From: an uncultured Alphaproteobacteria bacterium | Lineage (GTDB): Bacteria > Pseudomonadota > Alphaproteobacteria > Sphingomonadales > SMXR01 | Direction: 5' to 3' | Assembly: GCA_937126915.1 (NCBI GenBank) | Contig: CAKZLM010000155.1 | Location: forward strand, 1 to 47,737 | Length of the DNA stretch: 47,737 nucleotides | In this document: positions 8,211-16,144 of the stretch, piece after piece | Position numbering within the stretch: the first letter of the stretch is position 1 | How the letters are laid out: every line of letters begins with the position of its first letter | Translations under genes and position numbers: made by a program | The notes under the pieces: model-generated | Seen by the model: the letters and a program-made list of their open reading frames with translations, nothing else | Told to the model about the DNA's origin: nothing | Databases searched by the model: none

Positions 8211-8239
8211 TTGAAAAGCAAAATTTGGTTTCTTTTCAA
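8211..8239 (+). other. Hairpin in the tRNA-Trp to secE spacer
   Basis: A perfect eight-pair inverted repeat, TTGAAAAG and CTTTTCAA, separated by 13 bases. No T-run follows, so it is unlikely to be an intrinsic terminator; it may help tRNA 3'-end processing or shape the secE leader. Confidence 0.35.
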
Positions 8240-8337
8240 AAGGCATTCAGGGAAGGCATAGTGTTTTTTATGTTTTGAAAATGGCGCGTTTCTGCCCGAT
8301 TCGGGTGGCTGCTGTGGATCAGAAAGAGAGAAGTCAT

Positions 8338-8535
8338 ATGGCAAAGACCAGCCCGGGAGCATTTGTCCGTCAGGTTCGTCAGGAAGTTAAAAAGGTTACC
8401 TGGCCAACCCGTAAGGAAGTTGTTACCACCTCTATCATGGTGTTCGTGATGGTTTTTATCATGTCACTTTTCTTTCTGGGTGTTGATTCGGTTCTATCCG
8501 GTATTGTTCAGTTGATTCTAGGGATTGGGGAATAA
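8338..8535 (+). CDS. secE: Preprotein translocase subunit SecE
   Basis: 65 residues, the short single-helix form of SecE. An amphipathic cytosolic segment (FVRQVRQEVKKVTWPTRKEV) contains the conserved VTWP turn, and one transmembrane helix follows (SIMVFVMVFIMSLFFLGVDSV). It clamps SecY in the SecYEG protein-conducting channel. The start at 8338 is chosen because AGAGAGAAG lies at normal spacing and the protein begins like family members; the frame is open further up to 8275, which would add 21 residues without homology. nusG starts five bases after the stop, so the two are translated from one mRNA. Confidence 0.95.
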   Translation: MAKTSPGAFVRQVRQEVKKVTWPTRKEVVTTSIMVFVMVFIMSLFFLGVDSVLSGIVQLILGIGE

Positions 8536-8540
8536 AAACG

Positions 8541-9080
8541 ATGGCGAAAAAACGTTGGTACATTATTCACGCCTATTCTGGTTTCGAGAAAAAGGTTGCT
8601 GAGCAAATTAAAGAACAAGCAGTGGCACAGGGCCTTGATGGCTTGGTTGAAGATGTTTTGGTTCCAACCGAAGAGATTATTGAAGTGCGCAAGGGTAAGA
8701 AAGTTACCTCTGAGCGTAAATTCTTCCCAGGCTATGTGTTGGCTAAAATGGTCTTAACGGACGATACGTTCCACCTTGTTAAAGATCACGCTAAGGTAAC
8801 TGGCTTTTTGGGTCAGCAAAATAAACCAGCACCTATCAGCGATGCTGAGGCTGCGCGTATTTTGAACCAAGTTGAAGAGGGTGTTGAGCGTCCACGTTCT
8901 ATGTTGACCTTCGAAATTGGCGAAGAAGTGCGTGTTACCGATGGTCCATTCTCGTCTTTCAATGGTGTTGTTGAGGGTGTTGATCATGAGAAAGAGCGTC
9001 TGAAAGTGTCTGTATCAATCTTTGGTCGCGCAACACCTGTTGAGCTTGACTTTAATCAGGTTGATAAAAAGGCTGATTAA
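8541..9080 (+). CDS. nusG: Transcription termination/antitermination protein NusG
   Basis: 179 residues, normal length. The N-terminal NGN domain (WYIIHAYSGFEKKVAEQI; FFPGYVLAKMVL) binds the clamp helices of RNA polymerase, and the C-terminal KOW domain (VRVTDGPFSSFNGVVEGVD) contacts Rho or ribosomal protein S10. It couples transcription to translation and modulates pausing and Rho termination. It is the second gene of the secE-nusG pair; the SD GGGG lies in the secE end. It is separated from rplK by 106 bases that carry a candidate L1-binding RNA element. Confidence 0.97.
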   Translation: MAKKRWYIIHAYSGFEKKVAEQIKEQAVAQGLDGLVEDVLVPTEEIIEVRKGKKVTSERKFFPGYVLAKMVLTDDTFHLVKDHAKVTGFLGQQNKPAPISDAEAARILNQVEEGVERPRSMLTFEIGEEVRVTDGPFSSFNGVVEGVDHEKERLKVSVSIFGRATPVELDFNQVDKKAD

Positions 9081-9105
9081 GAATTCGGGGTTCGCCCCAA
9101 AACCT

Positions 9106-9136
9106 GTGTGGGAGACTTGCCATAGTCCGACCACGC
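9106..9136 (+). promoter_or_regulatory. Candidate L1-binding leader hairpin of the rplK-rplA operon
   Basis: In the nusG-rplK spacer a six-pair outer stem (GTGTGG 9106-9111 with CCACGC 9131-9136, one wobble), a small asymmetric internal loop (GA / CGA) and an inner stem GACT/AGTC can form. A GTGGGAG..CCAC arrangement upstream of rplK is the known autoregulatory target type for ribosomal protein L1, the second gene product of this operon. A separate UUCG-capped GGGG/CCCC hairpin at 9087-9098 precedes it. Confidence 0.6.
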
Positions 9137-9186
9137 GCCCAACTAACCGGCTCTGATGAGCTATTTGAGATGTAAAGGGTAAAACA

Positions 9187-9615
9187 ATGGCAAAAAAGAT
9201 TGATGGTTACATCAAGTTGCAAGTGCCTGCTGGTGCTGCAAATCCATCTCCGCCAATTGGTCCTGCTTTGGGTCAACGCGGTGTTAATATCATGGAATTC
9301 TGTAAGGCGTTTAACGCTAAAACGGGTGACATGGAAAAGAACATGCCGATTCCAACCATTATCACGGTTTATGCGGATCGTTCGTTCACTTTCGAAACCA
9401 AAACGCCTCCTGCAAGCTTTTTGTTGAAAAAAGCCGCTAAATTGCAAAAAGGTGGTTCAACTCCTGGCCGTGAAATTGCTGGTTCTGTAACCAAAGCTCA
9501 GGTTAAGGAAATTGCTGAAATGAAAATGGTTGATTTGAATGCTGCTGATATCGACGCTGCAATGAAAATCATTGAGGGCTCTGCCCGCGCCATGGGTTTG
9601 GTAGTAGAGGGTTAA
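9187..9615 (+). CDS. rplK: 50S ribosomal protein L11
   Basis: 142 residues, full length. It binds the GTPase-associated region of 23S rRNA with its C-terminal domain and contacts elongation factors and RelA through the N-terminal domain. The N-terminal block [20 protein letters not shown] with the proline-rich [11 protein letters not shown] loop is intact, as is the RNA-binding C-terminus ending in [19 protein letters not shown] is well placed. rplA follows after four bases. RelA-dependent stringent signalling needs this protein. Confidence 0.98.
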   Translation: MAKKIDGYIKLQVPAGAANPSPPIGPALGQRGVNIMEFCKAFNAKTGDMEKNMPIPTIITVYADRSFTFETKTPPASFLLKKAAKLQKGGSTPGREIAGSVTKAQVKEIAEMKMVDLNAADIDAAMKIIEGSARAMGLVVEG

Positions 9616-9619
9616 GATC

Positions 9620-10309
9620 ATGTCAAAGCGTATGAGAGAAGTTTACGAAGGTCTTGACCGTGAAAAAGTTTATGGCCTTGACGAAGCAGTTGAGACTTTG
9701 ATTGCGAAATCAAAAACCAATTTTGATGAAACTTTTGAAGTTGCTATCAACTTGAATGTTGACCCGCGTCACGCTGACCAAATGGTTCGCGGCGTTGTGT
9801 CTTTGCCTAATGGTACAGGTAAAACTGTTCGTGTAGCAGTGTTTGCGCGTGGTCCTAAGGCTGAAGAAGCAACCAAAGCAGGTGCTGACATTGTTGGTGC
9901 TGAAGATCTAATGGAAAGCATTCAAAAAGGCGAAATGCCTTTTGACCGTGTGATAGCCACTCCTGATATGATGGGTGTTGTTGGTCGCTTGGGTAAAGTG
10001 CTTGGCCCTAAAGGTATGATGCCTAACCCTAAGTTGGGTACTGTAACCATGGATGTTGGTAAAGCTGTTGAAGCGGCCAAAGCTGGTCAGGTTGAGTTCC
10101 GTGTGGAAAAAGCCGGTATCATTCATGGCGGCGTTGGTAAAGTTAGCTTTGGTAAAGACAAAGTAACTGAAAACCTAAATGCTTTTGTTAAAGCGATTAT
10201 CAAAGCTAAGCCATCTGGTGTTAAAGGCAAGTACCTTGAAGGTTTGTCGCTTACCACCACAATGGGTCCAGGCTTGAAGCTTGACATTGCGGCGTTTAGC
10301 CAAGACTAA
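9620..10309 (+). CDS. rplA: 50S ribosomal protein L1
   Basis: 229 residues, the usual bacterial length. It forms the mobile L1 stalk on 23S rRNA helices 76-78, which handles deacylated tRNA at the E site. Conserved signatures include [19 protein letters not shown] near the N-terminus and [14 protein letters not shown] in the middle domain. Free L1 represses translation of its own operon in many bacteria; a matching RNA element is visible upstream of rplK. The start uses the GAGGG at the end of rplK. Confidence 0.98.
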   Translation: MSKRMREVYEGLDREKVYGLDEAVETLIAKSKTNFDETFEVAINLNVDPRHADQMVRGVVSLPNGTGKTVRVAVFARGPKAEEATKAGADIVGAEDLMESIQKGEMPFDRVIATPDMMGVVGRLGKVLGPKGMMPNPKLGTVTMDVGKAVEAAKAGQVEFRVEKAGIIHGGVGKVSFGKDKVTENLNAFVKAIIKAKPSGVKGKYLEGLSLTTTMGPGLKLDIAAFSQD

Positions 10310-10316
10310 GAATTTT

Positions 10317-10346
10317 GAGGTGGCCTGCTTATATGTGGGCTACCTC
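10317..10346 (+). other. Hairpin after rplA (no T-tract)
   Basis: GAGGTGGCC and GGCTACCTC form a nine-pair stem (one wobble) eight bases after the rplA stop, with a 12-base loop. A second small hairpin, TCCTCC/GGAGGA, follows near 10355-10370. Neither runs into a T-tract, so partial read-through into the rplJ leader or an RNase processing site is more likely than full termination. Confidence 0.45.
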
Positions 10347-10402
10347 AGCAAGAATTCCTCCTTTGGGAGGATTATGAAGGCGAAACAGAAATGGCTCGCT
10401 TT

Positions 10403-10484
10403 CATCTGTCCGAGACTACAGGGGCTTATCATAAGATAGGCTTAATCTGATGAAGAGATATCTTCTCCTGTATGAGACGGGGTG
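10403..10484 (+). promoter_or_regulatory. Ribosomal protein L10 leader (autoregulatory mRNA element)
   Basis: A three-way-junction fold can be drawn. The closing helix is CATCTGTC (10403-10410) with GACGGGGTG (10476-10484, one bulge); an internal loop with CGAGAC on one side follows; helix TACAGG (10417-10422) pairs with CCTGTA (10467-10472); two hairpins then stand on it, GCTTATC-ATAA-GATAGGC (10424-10441) and GAAGA-GATA-TCTTC (10452-10465). This matches the known L10 leader, where the L10(L12)4 complex represses rplJ-rplL translation. It lies ~210 bases before rplJ, inside a 382-base gene-free stretch; the remaining leader shows no further confident element. Confidence 0.85.
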
Positions 10485-10691
10485 TCGAAAAAGTTTCAAA
10501 AGCCATTTTGGTTTGAGAGGCAGCTTCGAAGTTGATGCTAAGGAACCCTTAAAGGGAAACTCAGTGCCAACCGAGATTGACGACAAAGCCCCGGGACAGA
10601 GAACGGTATGACAGCCTTGGTTGTTATATCTGGCTCAAACCCGAGGTCATATTACTGAATAAGTAGTTGTCCTCAAGATGGGAGATACAAC

Positions 10692-11207
10692 GTGGATAGA
10701 GCCCAGAAGAAAGAGCTAGTTGCTGAGCTTAATGGGATCTTCAAGTCAACTGGCGTTGTGGTTGCTGTAACATACAGCGGTCTTAACGTTGCTGACATGA
10801 CTGATCTTCGCAATAAAATGCGTGAAGCAGGCGGTAGCTTGAAAGTGGTTAAAAATAGGCTTACACGTTTGGCACTCGAAGGCACAGGCATGGAAGAGCT
10901 TGGCGATCTGTTCGTAGGACCGGTTGCTATTGGCTATTCTGATGACCCTGTTGCTGCACCAAAAGTCCTGAAAGCTTTTGCCAAAGATCACGACGTAGTT
11001 GAGATCAAAGGCGGCATGATGGAGACAACTTATCTTGACGCTAGTGGCGTTGACACGTTGGCAAGCTTGCCTTCGCTCGACGAACTTCGTGGCAAGTTGG
11101 TTGGTCTATTGCAAGCGCCTGCACAAAAAGTTGCTGCTGTTTCTGCAGCTCCTGCTGGTCAACTTGCAAGAGTGTTTGGTGCATATGGTTCCAAAGACGC
11201 TGCCTAA
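10692..11207 (+). CDS. rplJ: 50S ribosomal protein L10
   Basis: 171 residues. It anchors the L7/L12 stalk: the N-terminal domain (DRAQKKELVAELNGIFKSTG) binds 23S rRNA and the C-terminal helix binds L12 dimers. It starts with GTG, preceded by ATGGGAGATACAAC; this start is supported by family alignment from the second residue onwards. Its long structured leader carries the L10 autoregulatory site. rplL follows after 69 bases. Confidence 0.97.
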   Translation: MDRAQKKELVAELNGIFKSTGVVVAVTYSGLNVADMTDLRNKMREAGGSLKVVKNRLTRLALEGTGMEELGDLFVGPVAIGYSDDPVAAPKVLKAFAKDHDVVEIKGGMMETTYLDASGVDTLASLPSLDELRGKLVGLLQAPAQKVAAVSAAPAGQLARVFGAYGSKDAA

Positions 11208-11276
11208 TTACTATACAATATCAAACTTTTTATTGGTCAAAATAAACAAACGACCATACCATTTAGGAGACTAAAA

Positions 11277-11654
11277 ATGGCTGATCTAGAAAAAATTGCT
11301 GAAGAATTGTCTGCATTGACTGTTATGGAAGCTGCTGAACTTTCTAAAATGTTAGAAGAAAAGTGGGGCGTTTCTGCTGCTGCTCCTGTTGCTGTTGCTG
11401 CTGCTGGCGGTGCTGCTGCAGGTGGTGAAGCTGCTGCTGAGAAAGACGAGTTTGACGTGGTTCTTGCTGCTGTTGGCGACAAGAAAATCAACGTGATTAA
11501 AGAAGTACGTGGCATCACCGGTCTTGGCTTGAAAGAAGCTAAAGAAATGGTTGAAGGCGCACCTAAAGCTGTTAAAGAAGGTGCCTCTAAAGACGAAGCT
11601 GAGGAAATCAAAGCTAAGTTGGAAGCTGCCGGCGCTACTGTTGAGCTTAAGTAA
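11277..11654 (+). CDS. rplL: 50S ribosomal protein L7/L12
   Basis: 125 residues. The N-terminal dimerisation domain ([20 protein letters not shown]) is joined by an alanine/glycine-rich hinge at about residues 33-55 to the C-terminal domain ([20 protein letters not shown]), which recruits and activates translational GTPases. The hinge composition creates a GCT-rich, repeat-like DNA stretch that is normal for the family. SD TTAGGAGAC is strong, fitting the four-fold higher synthesis of L12 than of other ribosomal proteins. Confidence 0.98.
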   Translation: MADLEKIAEELSALTVMEAAELSKMLEEKWGVSAAAPVAVAAAGGAAAGGEAAAEKDEFDVVLAAVGDKKINVIKEVRGITGLGLKEAKEMVEGAPKAVKEGASKDEAEEIKAKLEAAGATVELK

Positions 11655-11676
11655 GCTTAACGCTATATTCTACTGG

Positions 11677-11705
11677 AACCGAGGGAATTATGTTCCCTCG
11701 GTTTT
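11677..11705 (+). terminator. Attenuator-like terminator between rplL and rpoB
   Basis: A perfect 11-pair stem (AACCGAGGGAA / TTCCCTCGGTT) with a TTATG loop runs into TTTT. It lies 22 bases after rplL and 231 bases before rpoB. By analogy with Escherichia coli, where a partial terminator at this place keeps RNA polymerase subunits below ribosomal proteins, it is likely leaky. Confidence 0.8.
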
Positions 11706-11824
11706 GGTGCCTTAAAGCATCGCGCCATTTTTGTGGTCGGTGCTATTGCCGTGAATAAGGGGTTGAACTCTTATGAAAGGCGTTTAAAAAGGACTATTGG
11801 GAAGATTTCAATCTTTAGCTTGGG

Positions 11825-11853
11825 TTGACGTTTTCCGGTTAAAAGCCAACAAT
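11825..11853 (+). promoter_or_regulatory. Possible secondary promoter for rpoB
   Basis: TTGACG at 11825-11830 followed after 17 bases by AACAAT (4 of 6 to TATAAT) at 11848-11853, about 80 bases before the rpoB start and after the attenuator-like hairpin. The -35 box is the same as in the rpsL and rpsM promoters, but the -10 is weak. Confidence 0.3.
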
Positions 11854-11936
11854 GGCACTTATCGTGGGTAGTTTAAACTTGTTATGTAAACAAGTAATTG
11901 CCTTGAGATGATCAAAAGCTTTAACGAGGGCAAAGC

Positions 11937-14900
11937 ATGGCGACATCCTTCACCGGACGTAAAAGAGTTCGTAAGAACTTTGGTAAAATCGAAAGCGTTA
12001 CGGAAATGCCGAACCTAATCGAGGTTCAGCGTGACTCTTATGATCAATTTGTGAAATTGGGATCAACCGAAGACGAGAAAAAGGTTTCCGGCCTTGAGTC
12101 TGTTCTTCAATCAGTGTTCCCGATTCAAGACTTTTCTGGCACATCTTCTTTGGAATACGTAAAGTATGACATTGAAAAGCCTAAATATGATGTTGAAGAA
12201 TGTCAGCAGCGCGATATGACGTTTGCAGCACCTTTACGTGTGACACTTCAATTGATCGTATTTGAGGTTGACGAGGATACGGGTGCCCGTTCAGTTCTAG
12301 ATATTAAAGAACAAGACGTTTACATGGGCGATCTGCCTTTGATGACCGACAACGGTACCTTCGTTGTGAACGGCACAGAGCGTGTGATCGTTTCTCAAAT
12401 GCACCGTTCACCGGGCGTGTTCTTTGATCATGATAAAGGTAAAACCCATGCTAGTGGTAAATTCTTATTTGCTGCTCGTATTATTCCTTACCGTGGCAGC
12501 TGGTTAGACTTTGAATTTGATGCCAAAGACATTTTGCACGTGCGTATTGACCGCCGTCGTAAACTGCCTGCAACAACGTTATTGTTGGCGTTGGGTCTGT
12601 CTCCAGAAGACATTTTAAATTATTATTACGAACGCGAAACGTTAAAGCGTGTGAAAGACGGCTGGAAAGTTGCTTTCAAGGCTGAGAAGTGGCGCGGCGT
12701 AAAACCTGAATTTGACATTGTAAGTGCAGATTCAGGCGAAGTTATTATTGAAGCGGGCAAAAAAGTAACGCCTCGTTTGGCTAAAAAGCTTGAGAAGGAC
12801 GGTGTTGATTTCATCCTTCTTCCTGATGCTGAAGCCTATGGTCGTTATGCCGCTGAAGATATGATCAACGCAAAAACCGGTGAGATTTATGTCGAAGCCG
12901 GTGATGAGTTGACAGAAGAAATTATTGCCAAGCTTGATGCGGCTGGTTTTGATGAGTTAAACATTCTAGATATTGATCTGGTTAATGTTGGCCCATACAT
13001 TCGCAACACGCTTGCTGCTGATAAGGTTGAATGCACAGACGGTGCGCTTGCTGAGATTTATAAAGTAATGCGTCCGGGTGAGCCACCTACCAAAGAAACA
13101 GCTGATGCCCTCTTCTATAGCTTGTTCTTTGACCCTGAGCGTTATGACCTAAGCGATGTTGGTCGTGTGAAAATGAACATGCGTATGAACCTTGACTGTG
13201 ATGACAGTGTTCGTGTTCTTCGTCGTGACGACATCCTTTCTGTTGTTAAAACCTTGGTTGAATTAAAAGATGGCCGTGGCGAGGTTGATGATATTGACCA
13301 CCTTGGTAACCGCCGTGTTCGCTCTGTTGGCGAGTTGATGGAAAACCAATATCGCCTTGGTTTGTTGCGCATGGAGCGTGCCATTCGTGAGCGTATGAGC
13401 AGTGTTGATATTGACACCGTCATGCCACACGATTTGATCAATGCCAAACCAGCGGTTGCTGCTGTTCGTGAATTCTTTGGTTCAAGCCAATTGAGCCAGT
13501 TCATGGACCAAACCAACCCATTGTCTGAAGTAACGCACAAGCGTCGCTTGTCTGCCTTGGGCCCTGGTGGCTTAACGCGTGAGCGTGCTGGTTTTGAGGT
13601 TCGTGACGTTCACACCTCTCACTATGGTCGTATCTGTCCAATTGAAACGCCAGAGGGTCCAAACATTGGTTTGATTAACTCGCTTGCGACGTATGCCCGT
13701 GTGAATAAATATGGTTTCATTGAAACCCCTTATCGTAAAGTTGAAAACGGTAAGCCAACGTCAGACGTGATTTATCTTTCTGCTATGGAAGAGGCGCGTT
13801 ATCTGATTGCACAGGCTAACGCTGAGTTGGACAAAAAAGGCAAGTTCGTTGGTGAATTTGTTGCTTGTCGTAAGGCGGGTGAATTTACCCCAGCGCGCCC
13901 TGAAGAAGTTGAATTGATGGACGTGGCACCGAAACAGCTTGTTTCTGTGGCGGCCTCAATGATTCCTTTCTTGGAAAACGATGATGCGAACCGCGCCTTG
14001 ATGGGTTCAAACATGCAACGCCAAGCGGTGCCTTTATTGCGTGCGGAAGCGCCATTTGTTGGTACTGGTATGGAAGAGCGTGTAGCCCGCGATAGTGGTG
14101 CTGCCATTGCTGCCCGCCGTACAGGTGTGGTTGAGCAAGTGGACGCAACCCGTATCGTTATCCGCGTAACGGAAGAAATTGCTGCAGGTGAGGCGGGTGT
14201 TGATATTTACCGTTTGCGCAAGTTCCAACGCTCTAACCAAAACACCTGTATCAACCAACGTCCATTGGTGAAAGTGGGTGACCGCATTAATGCAGGTGAC
14301 ATCATTTGTGATGGTCCGTCTACTGAGTTGGGTGAATTGGCTCTTGGTAAAAACGTTCTTGTGGCCTTCATGCCATGGAATGGTTACAACTTTGAGGATT
14401 CGATCCTGATTTCAGAGCGTATCCGTAAAGAAGACACCTTCACATCAGTTCATATTGAAGAATTTGAAGTGATGGCCCGTGACACCAAGCTTGGCCCTGA
14501 AGAAATTACCCGCGATATTCCAAACGTGGGTGAAGAAGGTCTTCGCAACTTGGACGAGGCTGGTATCGTTTATGTGGGTGCTGAAATTCACCCAGGTGAC
14601 ATTCTTGTTGGTAAAATCACACCAAAAGGTGAATCGCCAATGACGCCTGAAGAAAAACTTCTTCGTGCGATCTTTGGTGAGAAAGCATCCGATGTTCGTG
14701 ATACATCTATGCGTTTACCACCGGGTGTTGCTGGTACCGTTGTTGAGGTTCGCGTCTTTAACCGTCATGGTGTTGATAAAGACGAACGTGCCATGTCAAT
14801 TGAGCGTGACGAGATTGAACGTCTCGCACAAGACCGCGAAGATGAGCGCGCCATTCTTGAACGCAGCATTTATGCTCGTTTGAGCGAGATGTTGGTTGGT

Positions 14901-16040
14901 CACAAGGTTGTTTCTGGCGTTCAAGCCATGAAAAAAGGCACTGTGATCACGGAAGAAGGTTTGGCTGAATTGAAGCGTGTTGAATGGTGGCAGCTTGCCA
15001 TTGATGATGACGCTCAGATGGCTAACATTGAAGCATTGAAGGGTCAGTTCGACCAATCAAAAGCTGAATTGCAAGCCCGCTTTGATGAGAAAATTGACAA
15101 GCTACAACGTGGTGACGAATTGCCACCTGGCGTGTTGAAAATGGTTAAAGTATTTGTTGCTGTTAAGCGTAAGCTGCAGCCGGGTGATAAAATGGCGGGT
15201 CGTCATGGTAACAAGGGTGTGATTTCACGCATTGTTCCTGAAGAAGACATGCCATACCTAGAAGACGGAACACCTGTTGATATCGTGTTGAACCCATTGG
15301 GTGTACCATCACGGATGAACGTGGGTCAGATTCTGGAAACACACCTTGGTTGGGCTGCCCGTGGTTTGGGTCGTCAAATTACCCAATCTTTGGAAGCGTG
15401 GCGCAACAAAGAAGGTGAGTTAAATGCCGTTCGTGATCATATGAAATCTATTTATTCTGAAAAAGAATATAAAGAATTGATCGAGCCATTAAGTGATGAA
15501 GAGATCATCGAAATGGCTGGCAACCTGAAAAAAGGTGTTCCAATGGGTACGCCTGTATTTGATGGTGCCCGTGAACCTGATGTTGTGACCATGCTTGAAA
15601 AAGCTGGTTTGGATTCATCTGGTCAGGTTGATCTGTATGATGGACGTACTGGTTCTAAATTCGACCGTAAAGTAACTGTGGGTTATATCTACATGCTGAA
15701 ACTGCATCACTTGGTTGATGACAAGATTCACGCACGTTCTATTGGCCCATACAGCTTGGTTACGCAGCAGCCATTGGGTGGTAAAGCCCAGTTCGGTGGT
15801 CAGCGCTTTGGTGAGATGGAGGTTTGGGCCCTACAAGCATATGGTGCCGCCTTTACCTTGCAAGAGATGCTTACCGTTAAGTCGGATGACGTTGCTGGTC
15901 GTACCAAGGTATATGAAGCGATCGTGAAAGGTGATGACAGCTTTGAGGCTGGTATCCCTGAATCGTTTAACGTTCTCGTTAAAGAGATGCGTTCGCTAGG
16001 TCTTAATGTCGAGCTGCAATCTAGCAGTAGCGGCCAGTAA
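11937..16040 (+). CDS. rpoB: DNA-directed RNA polymerase subunit beta
   Basis: 1367 residues, typical for alphaproteobacteria. It forms one pincer of the RNA polymerase core and part of the active centre. The start [18 protein letters not shown] follows an AACGAGGG ribosome-binding site. The rifampicin-binding cluster around 13470-13565 reads [15 protein letters not shown] and [10 protein letters not shown], so the residues most often changed in resistant mutants have the susceptible form. Other conserved blocks, such as [15 protein letters not shown] and [13 protein letters not shown], are complete. No frameshift is seen across the 4.1 kb. rpoC follows after a 104-base spacer with two hairpins. 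Confidence 0.98.
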   Translation: MATSFTGRKRVRKNFGKIESVTEMPNLIEVQRDSYDQFVKLGSTEDEKKVSGLESVLQSVFPIQDFSGTSSLEYVKYDIEKPKYDVEECQQRDMTFAAPLRVTLQLIVFEVDEDTGARSVLDIKEQDVYMGDLPLMTDNGTFVVNGTERVIVSQMHRSPGVFFDHDKGKTHASGKFLFAARIIPYRGSWLDFEFDAKDILHVRIDRRRKLPATTLLLALGLSPEDILNYYYERETLKRVKDGWKVAFKAEKWRGVKPEFDIVSADSGEVIIEAGKKVTPRLAKKLEKDGVDFILLPDAEAYGRYAAEDMINAKTGEIYVEAGDELTEEIIAKLDAAGFDELNILDIDLVNVGPYIRNTLAADKVECTDGALAEIYKVMRPGEPPTKETADALFYSLFFDPERYDLSDVGRVKMNMRMNLDCDDSVRVLRRDDILSVVKTLVELKDGRGEVDDIDHLGNRRVRSVGELMENQYRLGLLRMERAIRERMSSVDIDTVMPHDLINAKPAVAAVREFFGSSQLSQFMDQTNPLSEVTHKRRLSALGPGGLTRERAGFEVRDVHTSHYGRICPIETPEGPNIGLINSLATYARVNKYGFIETPYRKVENGKPTSDVIYLSAMEEARYLIAQANAELDKKGKFVGEFVACRKAGEFTPARPEEVELMDVAPKQLVSVAASMIPFLENDDANRALMGSNMQRQAVPLLRAEAPFVGTGMEERVARDSGAAIAARRTGVVEQVDATRIVIRVTEEIAAGEAGVDIYRLRKFQRSNQNTCINQRPLVKVGDRINAGDIICDGPSTELGELALGKNVLVAFMPWNGYNFEDSILISERIRKEDTFTSVHIEEFEVMARDTKLGPEEITRDIPNVGEEGLRNLDEAGIVYVGAEIHPGDILVGKITPKGESPMTPEEKLLRAIFGEKASDVRDTSMRLPPGVAGTVVEVRVFNRHGVDKDERAMSIERDEIERLAQDREDERAILERSIYARLSEMLVGHKVVSGVQAMKKGTVITEEGLAELKRVEWWQLAIDDDAQMANIEALKGQFDQSKAELQARFDEKIDKLQRGDELPPGVLKMVKVFVAVKRKLQPGDKMAGRHGNKGVISRIVPEEDMPYLEDGTPVDIVLNPLGVPSRMNVGQILETHLGWAARGLGRQITQSLEAWRNKEGELNAVRDHMKSIYSEKEYKELIEPLSDEEIIEMAGNLKKGVPMGTPVFDGAREPDVVTMLEKAGLDSSGQVDLYDGRTGSKFDRKVTVGYIYMLKLHHLVDDKIHARSIGPYSLVTQQPLGGKAQFGGQRFGEMEVWALQAYGAAFTLQEMLTVKSDDVAGRTKVYEAIVKGDDSFEAGIPESFNVLVKEMRSLGLNVELQSSSSGQ

Positions 16041-16047
16041 AGCGGAA

Positions 16048-16121
16048 CCCGCGATTGGTTTGGTGCCAGTCGCGGGCCTAATTGGGAATTAACCCCCGCC
16101 TGCCGTTAACGGGTTGCAGGC
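16048..16121 (+). other. Two tandem hairpins in the rpoB-rpoC spacer
   Basis: Hairpin one pairs CCCGCGATTGG with CCAGTCGCGGG (11 pairs, one wobble, loop TTTGGTG). Hairpin two pairs GCCTGC (16098-16103) with GCAGGC (16116-16121), with an inner palindrome CCGTTAACGG. Neither has a T-tract, so they are more likely mRNA stability or processing structures than terminators; they lie directly before the rpoC ribosome-binding site. Confidence 0.55.
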
Positions 16122-16144
16122 AGCTGAATGAGGAAGTGACACTC

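Noticed and set aside
10575-10610. TTGACG in the rplJ leader as a promoter
   Set aside because: The only -10-like sequence (TATGAC) lies about 24 bases away, too far for sigma-70.
11380-11450. GCT-rich repetitive stretch that looks like a tandem repeat
   Set aside because: It encodes the alanine/glycine hinge of L7/L12, a normal family feature.
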